Shown: positions 15,474 through 24,626, counted from the first letter of the stretch. The stretch is DNA of 64,000 bases from Micromonospora olivasterospora (GCF_007830265.1 NZ_VLKE01000001.1:4898001-4962000), one strand, 5' to 3'. Made by a program: numbers and translations. The notes: a model not told the origin generated them from the letters alone.

Positions 15474-16467
15474 CGACACGCTGCACCGGCTTCTGGACGA
15501 GCCGGCCGGCGTCGCCGACGCCGACCGCGAGCACGTAGCGGGTTGCCAGGTGTGCCTGTCCGGTCTGGCGGCCGCCCAGGAGGACACCAGGGTCGCCGTG
15601 GCCGGACCCCGGCGACGGCCCGGCCGCGCGCCCCGGTGGCACGCGGCGCTGCGCAGCCCGCTGGTCGCCGCCCTCGGCGTCGTCGCCCTGCTGAGCGGGG
15701 CCAGCGCCGCGGCCGCCGCCGACTGGCTGCAGGTCTTCCGCACCGAGCGGATCGCCCCGGTCACGGTCACCCGGGCCGACCTGGTCGCGTTGCCCGACCT
15801 CTCCGCGTACGGCACGATCGAGGTGACCCAGGAGCCCAACGTGCGCGAGGTCGCCGACGCCGCCACCGCGGCGAAGGTCACCGGTCTCACCGTCCCACGG
15901 GTGAGCGCGCTGCCCCGCGGCGTGACGGGCGAACCCACCTACCAGGCCGGCGGCGCGGTGAGCGCCGTGTTCACCTTCTCGGCGGAGAAGGCGGCAAAGG
16001 CCGCCGCGGCGTCCGGCAAGACCCTGCCCGCCCCGCCTACGGGCCTCGACGGCAGCCAGTTCCGGTTGAGCGCCGGCCCCGGGCTCGCCGCGGTCTGGTC
16101 GGAGGCCCGCGGCGTACCGGCCCTGGTCGTGGCCCGGGCGGTCGCGCCCACCGCGTACTCCTCGGGCGTACCGTTCGCGGCGGCGCGCGACTACCTGCTG
16201 TCGCTGCCCGGGCTGCCCGAGCACGTCGCGTCGCAGCTGCGCGACTTCTCGGGCGACGGGCGGACGCTGCCCCTGCCCGTGCGGGCGGAGCTGCTGACGA
16301 GCGCCCCCGCGGAGGTCGGCGGGGTGCCGGCCACGGTGCTCACCACCCGGGACGGCGCGATGGCCGGCGTGGTCTGGGTGGACGGCGGCGTCGTCACCGC
16401 GGTGGCCGGCTCGCTGAGCGCCGACGAGGTGCTGTCGGTGGCCCGCGGACTGCGGTGGGGCCGGTGA
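15457..16467 (+). CDS. Anti-sigma-factor-like membrane protein with HxxxCxxC motif
   Basis: The 336-residue protein begins MRHPTDDTLHRLLDEPAG, and near residues 26-33 has HVAGCQVC, the zinc-binding pattern of ZAS anti-sigma factors. A single membrane helix follows (PLVAALGVVALLSGASAAAA, about residues 68-88). The rest is an extracytoplasmic domain of about 240 residues with alternating beta-like segments and no enzyme motif. It overlaps the ABC ATPase gene by four bases. The expected partner sigma gene is missing; only a deletion scar lies upstream on the other strand. It may therefore be an orphan regulator or a sensor for the transporter. Confidence 0.72.
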   Translation: MRHPTDDTLHRLLDEPAGVADADREHVAGCQVCLSGLAAAQEDTRVAVAGPRRRPGRAPRWHAALRSPLVAALGVVALLSGASAAAAADWLQVFRTERIAPVTVTRADLVALPDLSAYGTIEVTQEPNVREVADAATAAKVTGLTVPRVSALPRGVTGEPTYQAGGAVSAVFTFSAEKAAKAAAASGKTLPAPPTGLDGSQFRLSAGPGLAAVWSEARGVPALVVARAVAPTAYSSGVPFAAARDYLLSLPGLPEHVASQLRDFSGDGRTLPLPVRAELLTSAPAEVGGVPATVLTTRDGAMAGVVWVDGGVVTAVAGSLSADEVLSVARGLRWGR

Positions 16468-17459
16468 CCAGCAGCCCCACCGCCCAGCAGGGCGGTTCCT
16501 CGCGCGACGCCGCGCAGCGGCTGCTCGCCGAGCTGCCCCCGTCCCCGGCGGTGTGGTGCTCGGGCCTGCGCAAGCGGTACCGGCGGCAGACCGCCGTCGA
16601 CGAGGTCTCCTTCACCGTCGGCCGGGGCGAGGTGGTGGGCCTGCTCGGCCCGAACGGGGCCGGCAAGACCAGCGTCATCAAGATCCTGCTCGGCCTCGTC
16701 CGGCCAGACGAGGGAGAGGTGCTGCTGCTCGGGCGGCCCGCGCGGGATCCCCGCGCCCGGGCCCGCGTCGGCTACCTGCCAGAGCTCTTCCGGTACCAGC
16801 CGTGGCTCACCGCGGCCGAGGTGCTGGCCCTGCACGCCCGGCTCGCGGGCGCCGCGGTCCCGGCCGGGGAACGGCGCGAGTGCCTGGCCCTGGTCGGCCT
16901 CGCCGACCGGGCCGGGGACAGGGTCGGCGGCTTCTCCAAGGGGATGCAGCAGCGGCTCGGGTTGGCCGTCGCGCTGGTGGCCCGCCCGGAGTTCGTCGTT
17001 CTGGACGAGCCGACGAGCGCCCTGGACCCGATCGGCCGGGCCGACGTGCGGGACCTGCTGCTCTCCCTCAAGGAACGGCGGGTCGCCGTCCTGCTCAACT
17101 CGCACCTGATCGGCGAGGTCGAGCGGGTCTGCGACCGGGTCGTCATCCTCGACAAGGGCCGGGTCGCCGCCTCCGGCACCCTCCCGGAGCTGCTCGGGCG
17201 GCGCGAGCTGCGGCTGCGGCTCGACGGGGTGACGCCGGAGGCGGAGGCCCGACTGGCCGCCGCCGGTCAGTTCACCAGCAGCGGGGACTCGTTCACCGTC
17301 GCGCTGCCCGTCGACCCGGACCCGGCCACCGTGCCGGACCTCGTGGCCGACCTGGTCGGCCTCGGGGTGCGCGTACACGCCGTCGAGCCCGGGCGGATCA
17401 GCCTCGAGGAACGGCTGCTGGACATCCTGCGTACCGGATCGGAAGGTGACCGGCGATGA
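16464..17459 (+). CDS. ABC transporter ATP-binding protein
   Basis: The start is GTG 16464, overlapping the previous stop (GTGA). The long open frame upstream is a shadow. The 331-residue protein has Walker A GPNGAGKTS near residue 69, the signature FSKGMQQRLGLA near residue 158, Walker B FVVLDEPTSALDP near residue 178 and the switch histidine in NSHLIGE. A C-terminal DrrA-like extension of about 90 residues follows the nucleotide-binding domain. It is an ABC-2 exporter ATPase whose permease is the next gene, overlapping by four bases. The substrate is unknown. Confidence 0.93.
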   Translation: MTSSPTAQQGGSSRDAAQRLLAELPPSPAVWCSGLRKRYRRQTAVDEVSFTVGRGEVVGLLGPNGAGKTSVIKILLGLVRPDEGEVLLLGRPARDPRARARVGYLPELFRYQPWLTAAEVLALHARLAGAAVPAGERRECLALVGLADRAGDRVGGFSKGMQQRLGLAVALVARPEFVVLDEPTSALDPIGRADVRDLLLSLKERRVAVLLNSHLIGEVERVCDRVVILDKGRVAASGTLPELLGRRELRLRLDGVTPEAEARLAAAGQFTSSGDSFTVALPVDPDPATVPDLVADLVGLGVRVHAVEPGRISLEERLLDILRTGSEGDRR

Positions 17460-18304
17460 CCGTCCGGACCGTACTCACCGTCGCCGCGCTCACCCTCCAG
17501 GAGGCCGCGCGCCGGCGGGTGCTGCGCGCGCTCGCCGTACTGACGGTCGTGCTGCTGGCGCTCAGCGCCTGGGGTTTCTCCCGGATCGACGCCGAGTTCG
17601 GCGGGCTCACCAGCGGCGAGGCCCGCATCGCGTCCGCCACCGTGCTCAACCTCGTGATGTTCGGCCTGAGCCTGATCGCCGCGCTCGGCACGGCGTTCCT
17701 CGCCGGCCCCACGGTGGCCGGCGACATCGAGTCCGGGACGGCGCTGGCGATCCTGGCGCGCCCGGTCCGCCGCTGGGCGGTGCTGCTCGGCAAGTGGCTG
17801 GGGCTGGTGGCCTTCGGCGGCGGCTTCGTGGCCCTGGCCGGCCTCGCCCAGCTGCTCATCGTCCGGGTGACCGTGGGCTACTGGCCGCCGGCGCCGGCGA
17901 CCGGCCTGGCGCTGCTCGCGGTGCAGGCCATGGTCCTGCTCACCCTGGGCCTGCTGCTGTCCACCGCCATCTCGCCGATGGCGTCGGGCGTCGTGGCCGT
18001 CGGCCTCTTCGGCGCCACCTGGATCGCGGGCGTGGTCGGCTCGGTCGGCGAGGCCCTCGGCAACGAGAGCGTGGCCCGGGTGGGCACGATCTCCCGGATG
18101 CTGCTGCCGACGGACGGCCTGTGGCGCGGGGCGATGAACGCGTTCCAGGATCCGGGCCTGCTGGCGCAGCTCGGTCCCGGCTTACAGGCGCACCCGTTCC
18201 TGAACCATGCCTCGCTCACCGTCACCTACCTCGCCTGGGCCGCCCTCTGGCTCGCCGTGGTGCTCGGGCTCGCGGCCATGGCGTTCCACCGCCGAGACCT
18301 GTGA
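17456..18304 (+). CDS. ABC-2 type transporter permease (NosY-like)
   Basis: The 282-residue protein begins with ATGA overlap on the ATPase gene and has six hydrophobic segments. The conserved ABC-2 stretch FLAGPTVAGDIESGTALAIL, with ARPVRRWAVLLGKWLG after it, near residues 82-112 is typical of NosY/YxlG-like permeases. It completes a one-ATPase, one-permease exporter. The last gene of the operon is followed by a strong hairpin and then a palindromic repeat. Confidence 0.9.
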   Translation: MTVRTVLTVAALTLQEAARRRVLRALAVLTVVLLALSAWGFSRIDAEFGGLTSGEARIASATVLNLVMFGLSLIAALGTAFLAGPTVAGDIESGTALAILARPVRRWAVLLGKWLGLVAFGGGFVALAGLAQLLIVRVTVGYWPPAPATGLALLAVQAMVLLTLGLLLSTAISPMASGVVAVGLFGATWIAGVVGSVGEALGNESVARVGTISRMLLPTDGLWRGAMNAFQDPGLLAQLGPGLQAHPFLNHASLTVTYLAWAALWLAVVLGLAAMAFHRRDL

Positions 18305-18311
18305 CCCGCCG

Positions 18312-18342
18312 CCCCGCCGCAGCCACCGTGGCTGCGGCGGGG
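18312..18342 (+). terminator. Strong intergenic hairpin
   Basis: CCCCGCCGCAGCCA (18312-18325) pairs perfectly with TGGCTGCGGCGGGG (18329-18342) across a 3-base loop, 7 bases after the permease stop. It is a good candidate for terminating the six-gene operon, although no T run follows. Confidence 0.7.
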
Positions 18343-18343
18343 A

Positions 18344-18399
18344 CAGATTCACGGAAGGGTGCCCTCGATGCACGGACGGGCACCCCTTCCGTGAATCTG
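18344..18399. repeat. Long palindrome following the terminator
   Basis: CAGATTCACGGAAGGGTGCC (from 18344) is matched by GGCACCCCTTCCGTGAATCT (to 18398) with one extra C. The 13-base centre is TCGATGCACGGAC. It is unrelated in sequence to families A and B and occurs once in this window. It may be a second terminator or a MITE-like element. Confidence 0.65.
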
Positions 18400-18583
18400 C
18401 GCGGCGGCGGCGGACGCGGACAGGAAGGAGCGGCGGCTGGACCTGGTGGGCCGCCGCCCGCGCCGTCGTGTGATGCCATCAGGGCATCGTCGCCCCACGC
18501 AATGACGCTCATCCATGTAAAGTGTTCCGGTTTCCCCCGGGTCGGTACGTTTGTCCCCGGCGGCGGCGGGAACCGCAGCAGGC

Positions 18584-19882
18584 ATGACGAAACCTCGTGT
18601 GGTGATCGTGGGGGCCGGGTTCGCCGGTTACCACGCGGCGAAGACCTTGAGCCGGATCGCCCGGGACCGGGCCGAGATCGTGCTGCTGAACTCGACCGAC
18701 TACTTCCTCTACCTCCCGCTGCTGCCCGAGGTGGCCGCCGGAGTGGTCGAGCCCGGCCGGATCTCCGTGCCGCTCAGCGGCACCCTGAACGGCATCCGGG
18801 TCGTGGTCGGCGAGGCCGACCGGGTGGACCTGCAGAACCGCTGGGTGGGCTACACCAATCCCGAGGGCGACGCCGGCCGGCTCGCGTACGACCGGCTCGT
18901 GCTCTCCGTCGGCAGCGTCAACAAGCTGCTGCCCATCCCGGGCGTGACCGAGTACGCCCACGGGTTCCGCGGCCTGCCGGAGGCGCTCTACGTGCACGAC
19001 CACGTGGTCCGCCAGATGGAGTTGGCCGAGCTGGCCGAGGACCCGGCCGAGCGGCGGGCGCGGACCACGTTCGTGGTGGTCGGCGCGGGCTACACGGGCA
19101 CCGAGGTGGCCGCGCACGGGCAGTTGTTCACCGACCGGCTGGTCGCCCAGCGCCCCCACCTGGACGTCCGCCCGCGCTGGATGCTGCTCGACGTGGCGCA
19201 CAGGGTGCTGCCCGAGATGGACCAGCGGATGTCGGACACGGCTGACCGGGTGCTGCGCCGGCGGGGCGTCGACGTGCGGATGGGCACGTCGGTGGCCGAG
19301 GCCACCCCGGACGGGGTGAAACTGACCGACGGGGAGTACGTGCCGACGTGCACCCTGGTCTGGTGCGTCGGCGTGCGCCCCGACCCGTTCGTCGCCCAGC
19401 TGGGCCTGCGTACCGAGAAGGGGCGCCTGGTGGTCGACGAGTACCTGACCGTCCCCGGCTACCCCGAGGTGTACGCCTGCGGCGACGCCGCCGCGGTGCC
19501 CGACCCGAACAATCCGGGGAGGATCTGCGCGATGACGGCGCAGCACGCACAGCGCCAGGGCAAGCTGGCCGCCCACAACATCGCCGCCTCGTACGGGCAG
19601 GGCCGGCGCAGGCCGTACCGGCACCGCGAACTGGGCTGGGTGGTCGACCTCGGCGGCAAGGACGCCGCCGCGAACCCGCTGAAGGTGTCGCTGTCCGGGC
19701 TGCCCGCCAAGGCCGTCACGCGCGGCTACCACCTGCTCGCCATGCCGTCGAACCGGGCCCGGATCGGCGCGGACTGGCTGCTCGACGCCGCCCTGTCCCG
19801 CCCGGCCGTGCAGCTCGGCCTGGTGCCCGCGAACGCCGTACCCCTGGAGAGCTCGTCGCCGGAGGTCGCCCGGTATTCCTGA
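18584..19882 (+). CDS. Type II NADH dehydrogenase-like FAD oxidoreductase
   Basis: The start is ATG 18584 (MTKPRVVIVGAGFAGYHAAK). The 432-residue flavoprotein has two dinucleotide folds. GAGFAGYHAAKTL near residue 9 binds FAD and VVVGAGYTGTEVAAHG near residue 166 binds NAD(P)H. CVGVRPDPFVAQLGL and the FAD-closing CGDAAAVPDPNNPG follow. This is the NDH-2 layout; the C-terminal 80 residues are amphipathic (YHLLAMPSNRARIGADWLLD) as in membrane-anchoring NDH-2 tails. It would pass electrons from NADH to menaquinone without pumping protons. Confidence 0.88.
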   Translation: MTKPRVVIVGAGFAGYHAAKTLSRIARDRAEIVLLNSTDYFLYLPLLPEVAAGVVEPGRISVPLSGTLNGIRVVVGEADRVDLQNRWVGYTNPEGDAGRLAYDRLVLSVGSVNKLLPIPGVTEYAHGFRGLPEALYVHDHVVRQMELAELAEDPAERRARTTFVVVGAGYTGTEVAAHGQLFTDRLVAQRPHLDVRPRWMLLDVAHRVLPEMDQRMSDTADRVLRRRGVDVRMGTSVAEATPDGVKLTDGEYVPTCTLVWCVGVRPDPFVAQLGLRTEKGRLVVDEYLTVPGYPEVYACGDAAAVPDPNNPGRICAMTAQHAQRQGKLAAHNIAASYGQGRRRPYRHRELGWVVDLGGKDAAANPLKVSLSGLPAKAVTRGYHLLAMPSNRARIGADWLLDAALSRPAVQLGLVPANAVPLESSSPEVARYS

Positions 19883-19930
19883 TGCCCGGCGACCTCCGGG
19901 GGCGGGCACTTGACGGCCGGGGGTCCCCGT

Positions 19931-20000
19931 CGCCGCCTCCCCGTCGCCGCCTCCCCGTCGCCGCCTCCCCGTCGGCGCCTTCCCGGCGCCGCCTTCCCGG
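19931..20000. repeat. Five tandem 14-bp units
   Basis: CGCCGCCTCCCCGT occurs three times exactly (19931, 19945, 19959), followed by two degenerate copies (19973, 19987). The stretch 19883-20100 between the convergent NDH-2-like and transporter genes holds nothing else. A looser array of CGCCGCCTC-like units lies on the other side of the transporter at about 21285-21365. Confidence 0.8.
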
Positions 20001-20100
20001 CGCGGTCGGCGGGCCGCGAACTCGGCCGCCGCCGCCCGGGGCCCCACGTCCGCCGCCGCGCCGGAGCTCGGCGCCGAGTTCGGCCGTCGGCTGCCGCCGG

Positions 20101-21246
20101 TCAGCGGGATCCTCCGGTCTTCCTCCCGAGCCGGGAGCCCGTCTTCCCCCGGAACGGCAGACGGTCACGGAAGCGCCGTCGCGCGGCGTCGCGCGGCGTC
20201 GGGGGCGGCGGCCGACGGTCCGGCGGGAGGAACTCGCGCAGCAGTAGTTGGACGACGCCCGCGGCGGGGACGGCCAGCAGCGCGCCCAGCAGCCCGGCCA
20301 GCTCCGCGGCCAGCAGGATGCTCACCACGACGCTCAGCGGGCTGAGCTGGACCGCCCGGGACATGATCACCGGCCCCAGCAGGTGGTTCTCCACCTGCTG
20401 GTAGACCGCGAAGAAGACCAGCACGACGATCCCGGCGGTGGGGGAGTGCAGGAAGCCGGCGAGCACCGCGATGACCGCGCCGACGGTCGCCCCGACCAGC
20501 GGGATCAGGTCGGTGAGGGCCACCAGCAGGGCGATCACCCCGGCGAACGGCACCCCGGTCAGGGTCAGCACCACGAAGGTCAGCACCCCGACGATCACGC
20601 TGATCAGCAGGTTGCCGCCGAGGTAACCCGTGACGACCCGCGACACGCCCCGGCCGATGCGCCGCAACCGCTCCGCGTGCTGGTCGCCGGCCAGGCGCAA
20701 CCCCGCGGTGGTGATCCGGGGCGCCTGCAACACCATCAGGTACGACACCACGATCACCGTCGCGACCCCGGCCCCGGTCTCCACCGCGCTGCGGAAGAAG
20801 CCGTACGCCGGCTCCCCGACCCGCCCGCCGAACTGGCTCAGCTGCGCCGAGTGAGCGGCCACGAACTGACGCAGCCGCAGCCGGTTCAGCAGCTCGCCGA
20901 TCCGCCCCTGCCCGGTCCGGGCCTCCCGCAGCAGCTCCGGGGCGTGCGCGGCGAACCGGGTCACCTCGCCGACCAGTGGCAGGACGATCCCCGCGAGCGC
21001 CGCCGCCAGCAGGACGAACACGACGACGAACACCAGCAGGGTGGCCAGCGCGCGCCGCCGTACCAGCCGGCGCTGCACCGCGTCGACCAACGGCTTCAAC
21101 GCGACGGCGAAGAACGCCGCGACGATGATCCAGCTCAACACGCGCTGGGTGGCCCAGACCAGGGCGAGCACCACGACGGTTGCCAGCACCACACCGATGA
21201 CCACTGCCGCCCGGCGGGCCGTGATCCGGTCGTCGGCGTTCCTCAT
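20101..21246 (-). CDS. AI-2E family (PerM-like) transporter
   Basis: The 381-residue membrane protein has the AI-2E family shape. Two helices at the N-terminus are followed by VDAVQRRLVRRRALATLLV, a central hydrophilic part, and five to six C-terminal helices with the conserved PLVGATVGAVIAVLAGFL and QQVENHLLGPVIMSRAVQLS followed by PLSVVVSILL. The C-terminal tail is proline/arginine-rich and basic. Substrates of most members are unknown; some relatives export quorum signals or exchange ions. No partner genes lie next to it. Confidence 0.9.
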   Translation of the reverse strand: MRNADDRITARRAAVVIGVVLATVVVLALVWATQRVLSWIIVAAFFAVALKPLVDAVQRRLVRRRALATLLVFVVVFVLLAAALAGIVLPLVGEVTRFAAHAPELLREARTGQGRIGELLNRLRLRQFVAAHSAQLSQFGGRVGEPAYGFFRSAVETGAGVATVIVVSYLMVLQAPRITTAGLRLAGDQHAERLRRIGRGVSRVVTGYLGGNLLISVIVGVLTFVVLTLTGVPFAGVIALLVALTDLIPLVGATVGAVIAVLAGFLHSPTAGIVVLVFFAVYQQVENHLLGPVIMSRAVQLSPLSVVVSILLAAELAGLLGALLAVPAAGVVQLLLREFLPPDRRPPPPTPRDAARRRFRDRLPFRGKTGSRLGRKTGGSR

Positions 21247-21392
21247 CCGGCGCGGCTACCCGGTGGCAGCCGCCGGAAACCGCCCCGTCGGCGCCGCCTC
21301 GCCGCCTCGCCGCTTCGCCGCTCCGTCCCTCCTCGCCTCCTCGCCGCCTCGCCGTCGCGCCGGCGGCGAGACGGGGATGAGAACCGGAGGCG

Positions 21393-22199
21393 TCAGGAGG
21401 GGGCCGTTCCTCGCGCCACGCCGAGGGAGGCGTCGGTGCCGGGCCGGGCGCCGGCGACGAACGCGTCGAGGGCCGCCCCGTGCAGCACCTGACCGGGAAC
21501 CGGGTCCCGGGCCGCCCGCGCGGCGAGCCGGCCGACCGGCAGCCGGCCCGCCCGGTGGGCGGCGGCGAGCACCACGTTGCCGTAGCGGCGCCCACGCAGC
21601 ATCCGGCGGTCGGCGACCAGGCAGACCTCGGCGAACATGGCCCGCAGGGTGGCCACCCGGGCGCGGGTGAACACCAGCGGCGGCAGGTCGGTGACGTTGA
21701 CCAGGGCGATCCCGTCCGGGCGCAGCACCCGGGCCACCTCGGCGGCGAACTCGACGCTGGCGACGTGCCCCGGCATCCGGGCCGCCCGGTAGACGTCGGC
21801 CAGGACCAGGTCGTACCCGGCGGGCGGGGCGGCCGTCACCGCGTCCCGCGCGTCGGCGACCTCGACGCGTACGCCGGGCGGCGGCGGGGGCAACTCGCGA
21901 CGCACCAGGTCGACCACGTCGGCGTCCCGCTCCACCACGAGCTGGGCCGAGCCGGGCCGGGTCGCCCCGACGTACCGGGGCAGCGTCAGCGCGCCCCCGC
22001 CGAGGTGCAGGGCGTCCACCGGGGCGCCGGGCGGCGCGGCGAGGTCGACCAGGGCGGCCATCCGGCGGACGTACTCGAAGTGCAGGTGCCGGGGGTCGGC
22101 CACGTCGACGTACGACTGGGCGACCCCGTCGGCGAGCAGCGTGCGCCCGCTCGGCCGGCCCGGGTCGCCCACGAGCTCCAACCCGTCGACGGAATGCAT
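21393..22199 (-). CDS. Spermidine synthase-like methyltransferase-fold protein
   Basis: The likely start is ATG 22199 (MHSVDGLELV), 11 codons inside the longest frame. The 268-residue protein has a class I Rossmann fold: LHLGGGALTLPRYV forms motif I, VVERDADVVDLVRRE motif II, and YDLVLADVYRAARMPGH the region of the catalytic aspartate in spermidine synthase. An N-terminal beta segment (SYVDVADPRHLHFEYVRRMA) resembles the polyamine-synthase domain. Without the full putrescine-binding set, the amine substrate is uncertain. It may instead be a fused-type or methyltransferase-like relative. Confidence 0.8.
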   Translation of the reverse strand: MHSVDGLELVGDPGRPSGRTLLADGVAQSYVDVADPRHLHFEYVRRMAALVDLAAPPGAPVDALHLGGGALTLPRYVGATRPGSAQLVVERDADVVDLVRRELPPPPPGVRVEVADARDAVTAAPPAGYDLVLADVYRAARMPGHVASVEFAAEVARVLRPDGIALVNVTDLPPLVFTRARVATLRAMFAEVCLVADRRMLRGRRYGNVVLAAAHRAGRLPVGRLAARAARDPVPGQVLHGAALDAFVAGARPGTDASLGVARGTAPS

Positions 22200-22288
22200 G
22201 CCGGGCACGCTACCGCGACTCCCCGACCCCACCCCTACCGCGATCTGACCGGTAAATGACCTGTACCACGACGGGTTTTGGGCGCGGT

Positions 22289-22316
22289 GGGCTGGCCCGG
22301 TGTTGATGGCCAGCCC
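22289..22316. repeat. Hairpin near the 3' end of the IS110 transposase
   Basis: GGGCTGGCC (22289-22297) and GGCCAGCCC (22308-22316) form a perfect 9-bp stem with a 10-base loop, 22 bases downstream of the transposase stop. It probably belongs to the element's end structure or terminates its transcript. Confidence 0.5.
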
Positions 22317-22337
22317 GGGCGGGGTGGGGGTGTGGGG

Positions 22338-23660
22338 TCAGGTTGTCGGTTGCAGGGTGACGGTGTGGCCGAGGGCTTCGAGTTGCCGGACCAGGCTGTT
22401 GATCTTCCGGGTGGTGTTGATACGGCGTTCGTGGAAGTCGGCGCCGAGATCGTGGTAACGGGCGGTTGGGTCGTTGAGCAGGTGCCAGATGATCACGAGG
22501 ATGGAGCGGGCGACGGCGACCTTGGCCTTGCCTTTGCCTCGACGTGTGACCAGACGCCGGTAGCGTTCGGACAGGAACGTTCCCTTGCCGCGGGCGACGG
22601 TGGCTGCGGCCATACCGAGGGCGCCTTTGAGGTACGGATTGCCTTTGCCTGTCTTGCCCGCGGTGAGGCTGGTACCGGACTGGATGGTGCGCGGACACAG
22701 CTTCGCCCAGGACACCAGGTGCGCCGCGGTGGGGAACCGTGTCATGTCCAGACCGATCTCGGCGATGATCAGTTGCGCGGACTCGGTGCTGATGCCCGGG
22801 ATCTCGGCCAGGCGCCGCCGGGCGTCTGGCGCCGGGGTGTCGCCGTCGCCGCCGCCCGGCTGGGAGGGTGGGTCGATGTCGTCGAGTATCTGCCCGATCC
22901 GTGTGGTGAGTTTCGCGATCTCGGTGTCGAGGCGGTCGATCTGGTCGAGCAGGATCCGGGCCAACTCGCCGTGATGGTCGTCGAAGCGGCCGGTGAGTGC
23001 CTCGATGAGGGCGTTGCGTTTGCGGCGCAGCGCTCCGTGGGCCAGCGAGGCGAGGGTCGCCGGATCACGTTGACCGGCGATCAACGCCTCAACCATGTCC
23101 CGCGTCGACACCGTCCGCAGGGTGGAGGCCACCGACGACACCTTGATCAGGGCGTCTTCAAGCAGTTTCTCCAACCTCGACCAGTAGCGGGTCCGGTCCC
23201 GGACCAGATCCACCCGCATCCGGGTGTAGTCACGCAACACCCGCACCGGAGCCGCAGGCACGAACGAGGGCCGCAACAGGCCCTTCTCGGTGAGCTTGGC
23301 CAACCACACCGCGTCCAGCTTGTCGGTCTTCGGCCGCCCGGGCACGTTCTTGACGTCACGGGCGTTGACCAACTGCACGTCCAACCCGGCTGCCTCGAAC
23401 AGGTAGAACCAGATCCGCCAGTAGTCCGACGTGCTTTCCACGGTGACCTTCTCCACCCCCGCCGCCACCAGATCGGCGGCAAGGTCACTGACCGCGTTCG
23501 TGGTCGCCGTCACCTGCCACACCCGGCTCACCCGCCGCCCACCCGCGGCGGGTAGCCGGGTACACACCATCCCCGACTCCTTGGCCACATCGACCGCACA
23601 CACCCGCTCCCAGACCTTCTCGCTGTCAGCGTCCGGGATCTCTTCGGGTAACCCGCGCAT
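22338..23660 (-). CDS. IS110-family transposase
   Basis: This intact 440-residue protein has the two-part IS110 structure. The N-terminal RuvC-like DEDD domain has VCAVDVAKESGMVCTR, VTVESTSDYWRIWFYLFEAA and KTDKLDAVWLAKL. The C-terminal Transposase_20 domain has RRRLAEIPGISTESAQLIIA, EIGLDMTRFPTAAHLVSWAK and GNPYLKGALGMAAATVAR. A coiled-coil-like linker (about residues 190-270) joins them. IS110 elements make no terminal inverted repeats, so the exact ends are not set; non-coding flanks extend to roughly 22250 and 23800. Recent relatives use an element-encoded bridge RNA from these flanks. Confidence 0.93.
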   Translation of the reverse strand: MRGLPEEIPDADSEKVWERVCAVDVAKESGMVCTRLPAAGGRRVSRVWQVTATTNAVSDLAADLVAAGVEKVTVESTSDYWRIWFYLFEAAGLDVQLVNARDVKNVPGRPKTDKLDAVWLAKLTEKGLLRPSFVPAAPVRVLRDYTRMRVDLVRDRTRYWSRLEKLLEDALIKVSSVASTLRTVSTRDMVEALIAGQRDPATLASLAHGALRRKRNALIEALTGRFDDHHGELARILLDQIDRLDTEIAKLTTRIGQILDDIDPPSQPGGGDGDTPAPDARRRLAEIPGISTESAQLIIAEIGLDMTRFPTAAHLVSWAKLCPRTIQSGTSLTAGKTGKGNPYLKGALGMAAATVARGKGTFLSERYRRLVTRRGKGKAKVAVARSILVIIWHLLNDPTARYHDLGADFHERRINTTRKINSLVRQLEALGHTVTLQPTT

Positions 23661-23889
23661 CCGCCCGCGTCCCTCCTCACCGTGATCGACCAGTGGGTAG
23701 GTCGCCCGGGGGCCTCGGTCGGGAACCGAAAATCTGACCGGCGTGCTCGAAGCAACAGTGCGTGACCCACAAGAGTCCGGGCCCCGGCGCCAGACTTGCA
23801 GACGGCCTCAACTAGACCAAGATCGATCGGCGTCGGCGGGCGACCTGTCCACCATTTTCACGCCTGCGAGGCGTCCCGAAAAGACCGGG

Positions 23890-23959
23890 TGACTTGCAGT
23901 TTCGGCCCCGACAGATCCGACAAAAGCCGCGAACGAGGGGCGCAAAGTGCAAGATCGCG
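23890..23959. repeat. Dispersed palindromic repeat, family A, copy 2
   Basis: ACTTGCAGTTTCGGCCCC (23892-23909) faces GGGGCGCAAAGTGCAAGATC (23937-23956). The outer CGCGATC of the left arm is lost, so this copy is degenerate. It lies between the IS110 flank and the 3' end of the DUF2267 gene, where it could serve as terminator. Confidence 0.68.
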
Positions 23960-23976
23960 GGGGCTGGTGGGTCGGG

Positions 23977-24626
23977 TCAGCCGGCGAGCAGGTCGCGCAA
24001 GCCGTCCGGTACGTGCAGCGAGGCGATCAGGTCGCCGTCGCGGTCGGCCAGCGCGGCGAGCGTCGCCGCCGCCTGATACCGGGCCTGCTCCGGGGTACGG
24101 CCACAGAGCCGGGCCACCTCGGCGAGGAAGCCGGGCAGGTCCTGGTGGCGCTGGACGCCGTCGGCCGGGACCACGTCGTGGAGCTTGAACGGCACCGCCT
24201 CCAGCAGTCGCTGCCGCTCGGCCCGCTCCAGCGCCCAGGCGAGGGTGAGCACCGTGGCCTCGGCCGCCACCTTCGCGGTCCGGAAGTCGACCCCGGCGCG
24301 CCGGCCGACGTCGTCGACCAGCCCCCGGTAGCCCGTGTCCACCGTGCCCGGCGCGCCGCCGACCGAGCGGCCCGGGCGTGGCTGGGCCGGGCCGGGCTGC
24401 GTCACGGACGGCGTGGGGGGCGGCGGCGGCTTCGGCCCGCCCTCGACGGTGGCCGGCTTGTGCCGTCCGGCCGGCGGGGGCCCGCCCGCTTGCCCCGGTC
24501 CAGGTGGGCGAGTTGCTTGGTGGCGCTCAGGCTGGCGCCGGTCTCGCTGGCCCGCAGGCCGCGCTCGCGGGCCTGTCGGGCGAGGGCCCGGCGGCGTTGG
24601 TTGTCGCCCTCCATCTGCTTGCGCAT
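23977..24626 (-). pseudogene. DUF2267 domain protein, frameshifted
   Basis: The real start is ATG 24626 (MRKQMEGDNQRRRALARQAR), with GGAAGAGG 8 bases upstream. This frame reads SATKQLAHLDRGKRA, then breaks near 24490 in a GGGCGGGCCCCC run. The continuation GPPPAGRHKPATVEGG is one frame back and leads into the DUF2267 domain (DTGYRGLVDDVGRRAGVDFR, then VLTLAWALERAERQRLLEAV). One extra base in the G/C run would give a single protein of about 216 residues. The gene is small-stress-protein-like in context; no enzymatic motif is seen. A sequencing error is as likely as a true mutation. Confidence 0.75.

Noticed and set aside
14419..16224. Minus-strand 601-codon frame
   Set aside because: It is antisense to DUF2975, XRE and anti-sigma-like genes and has no domain.
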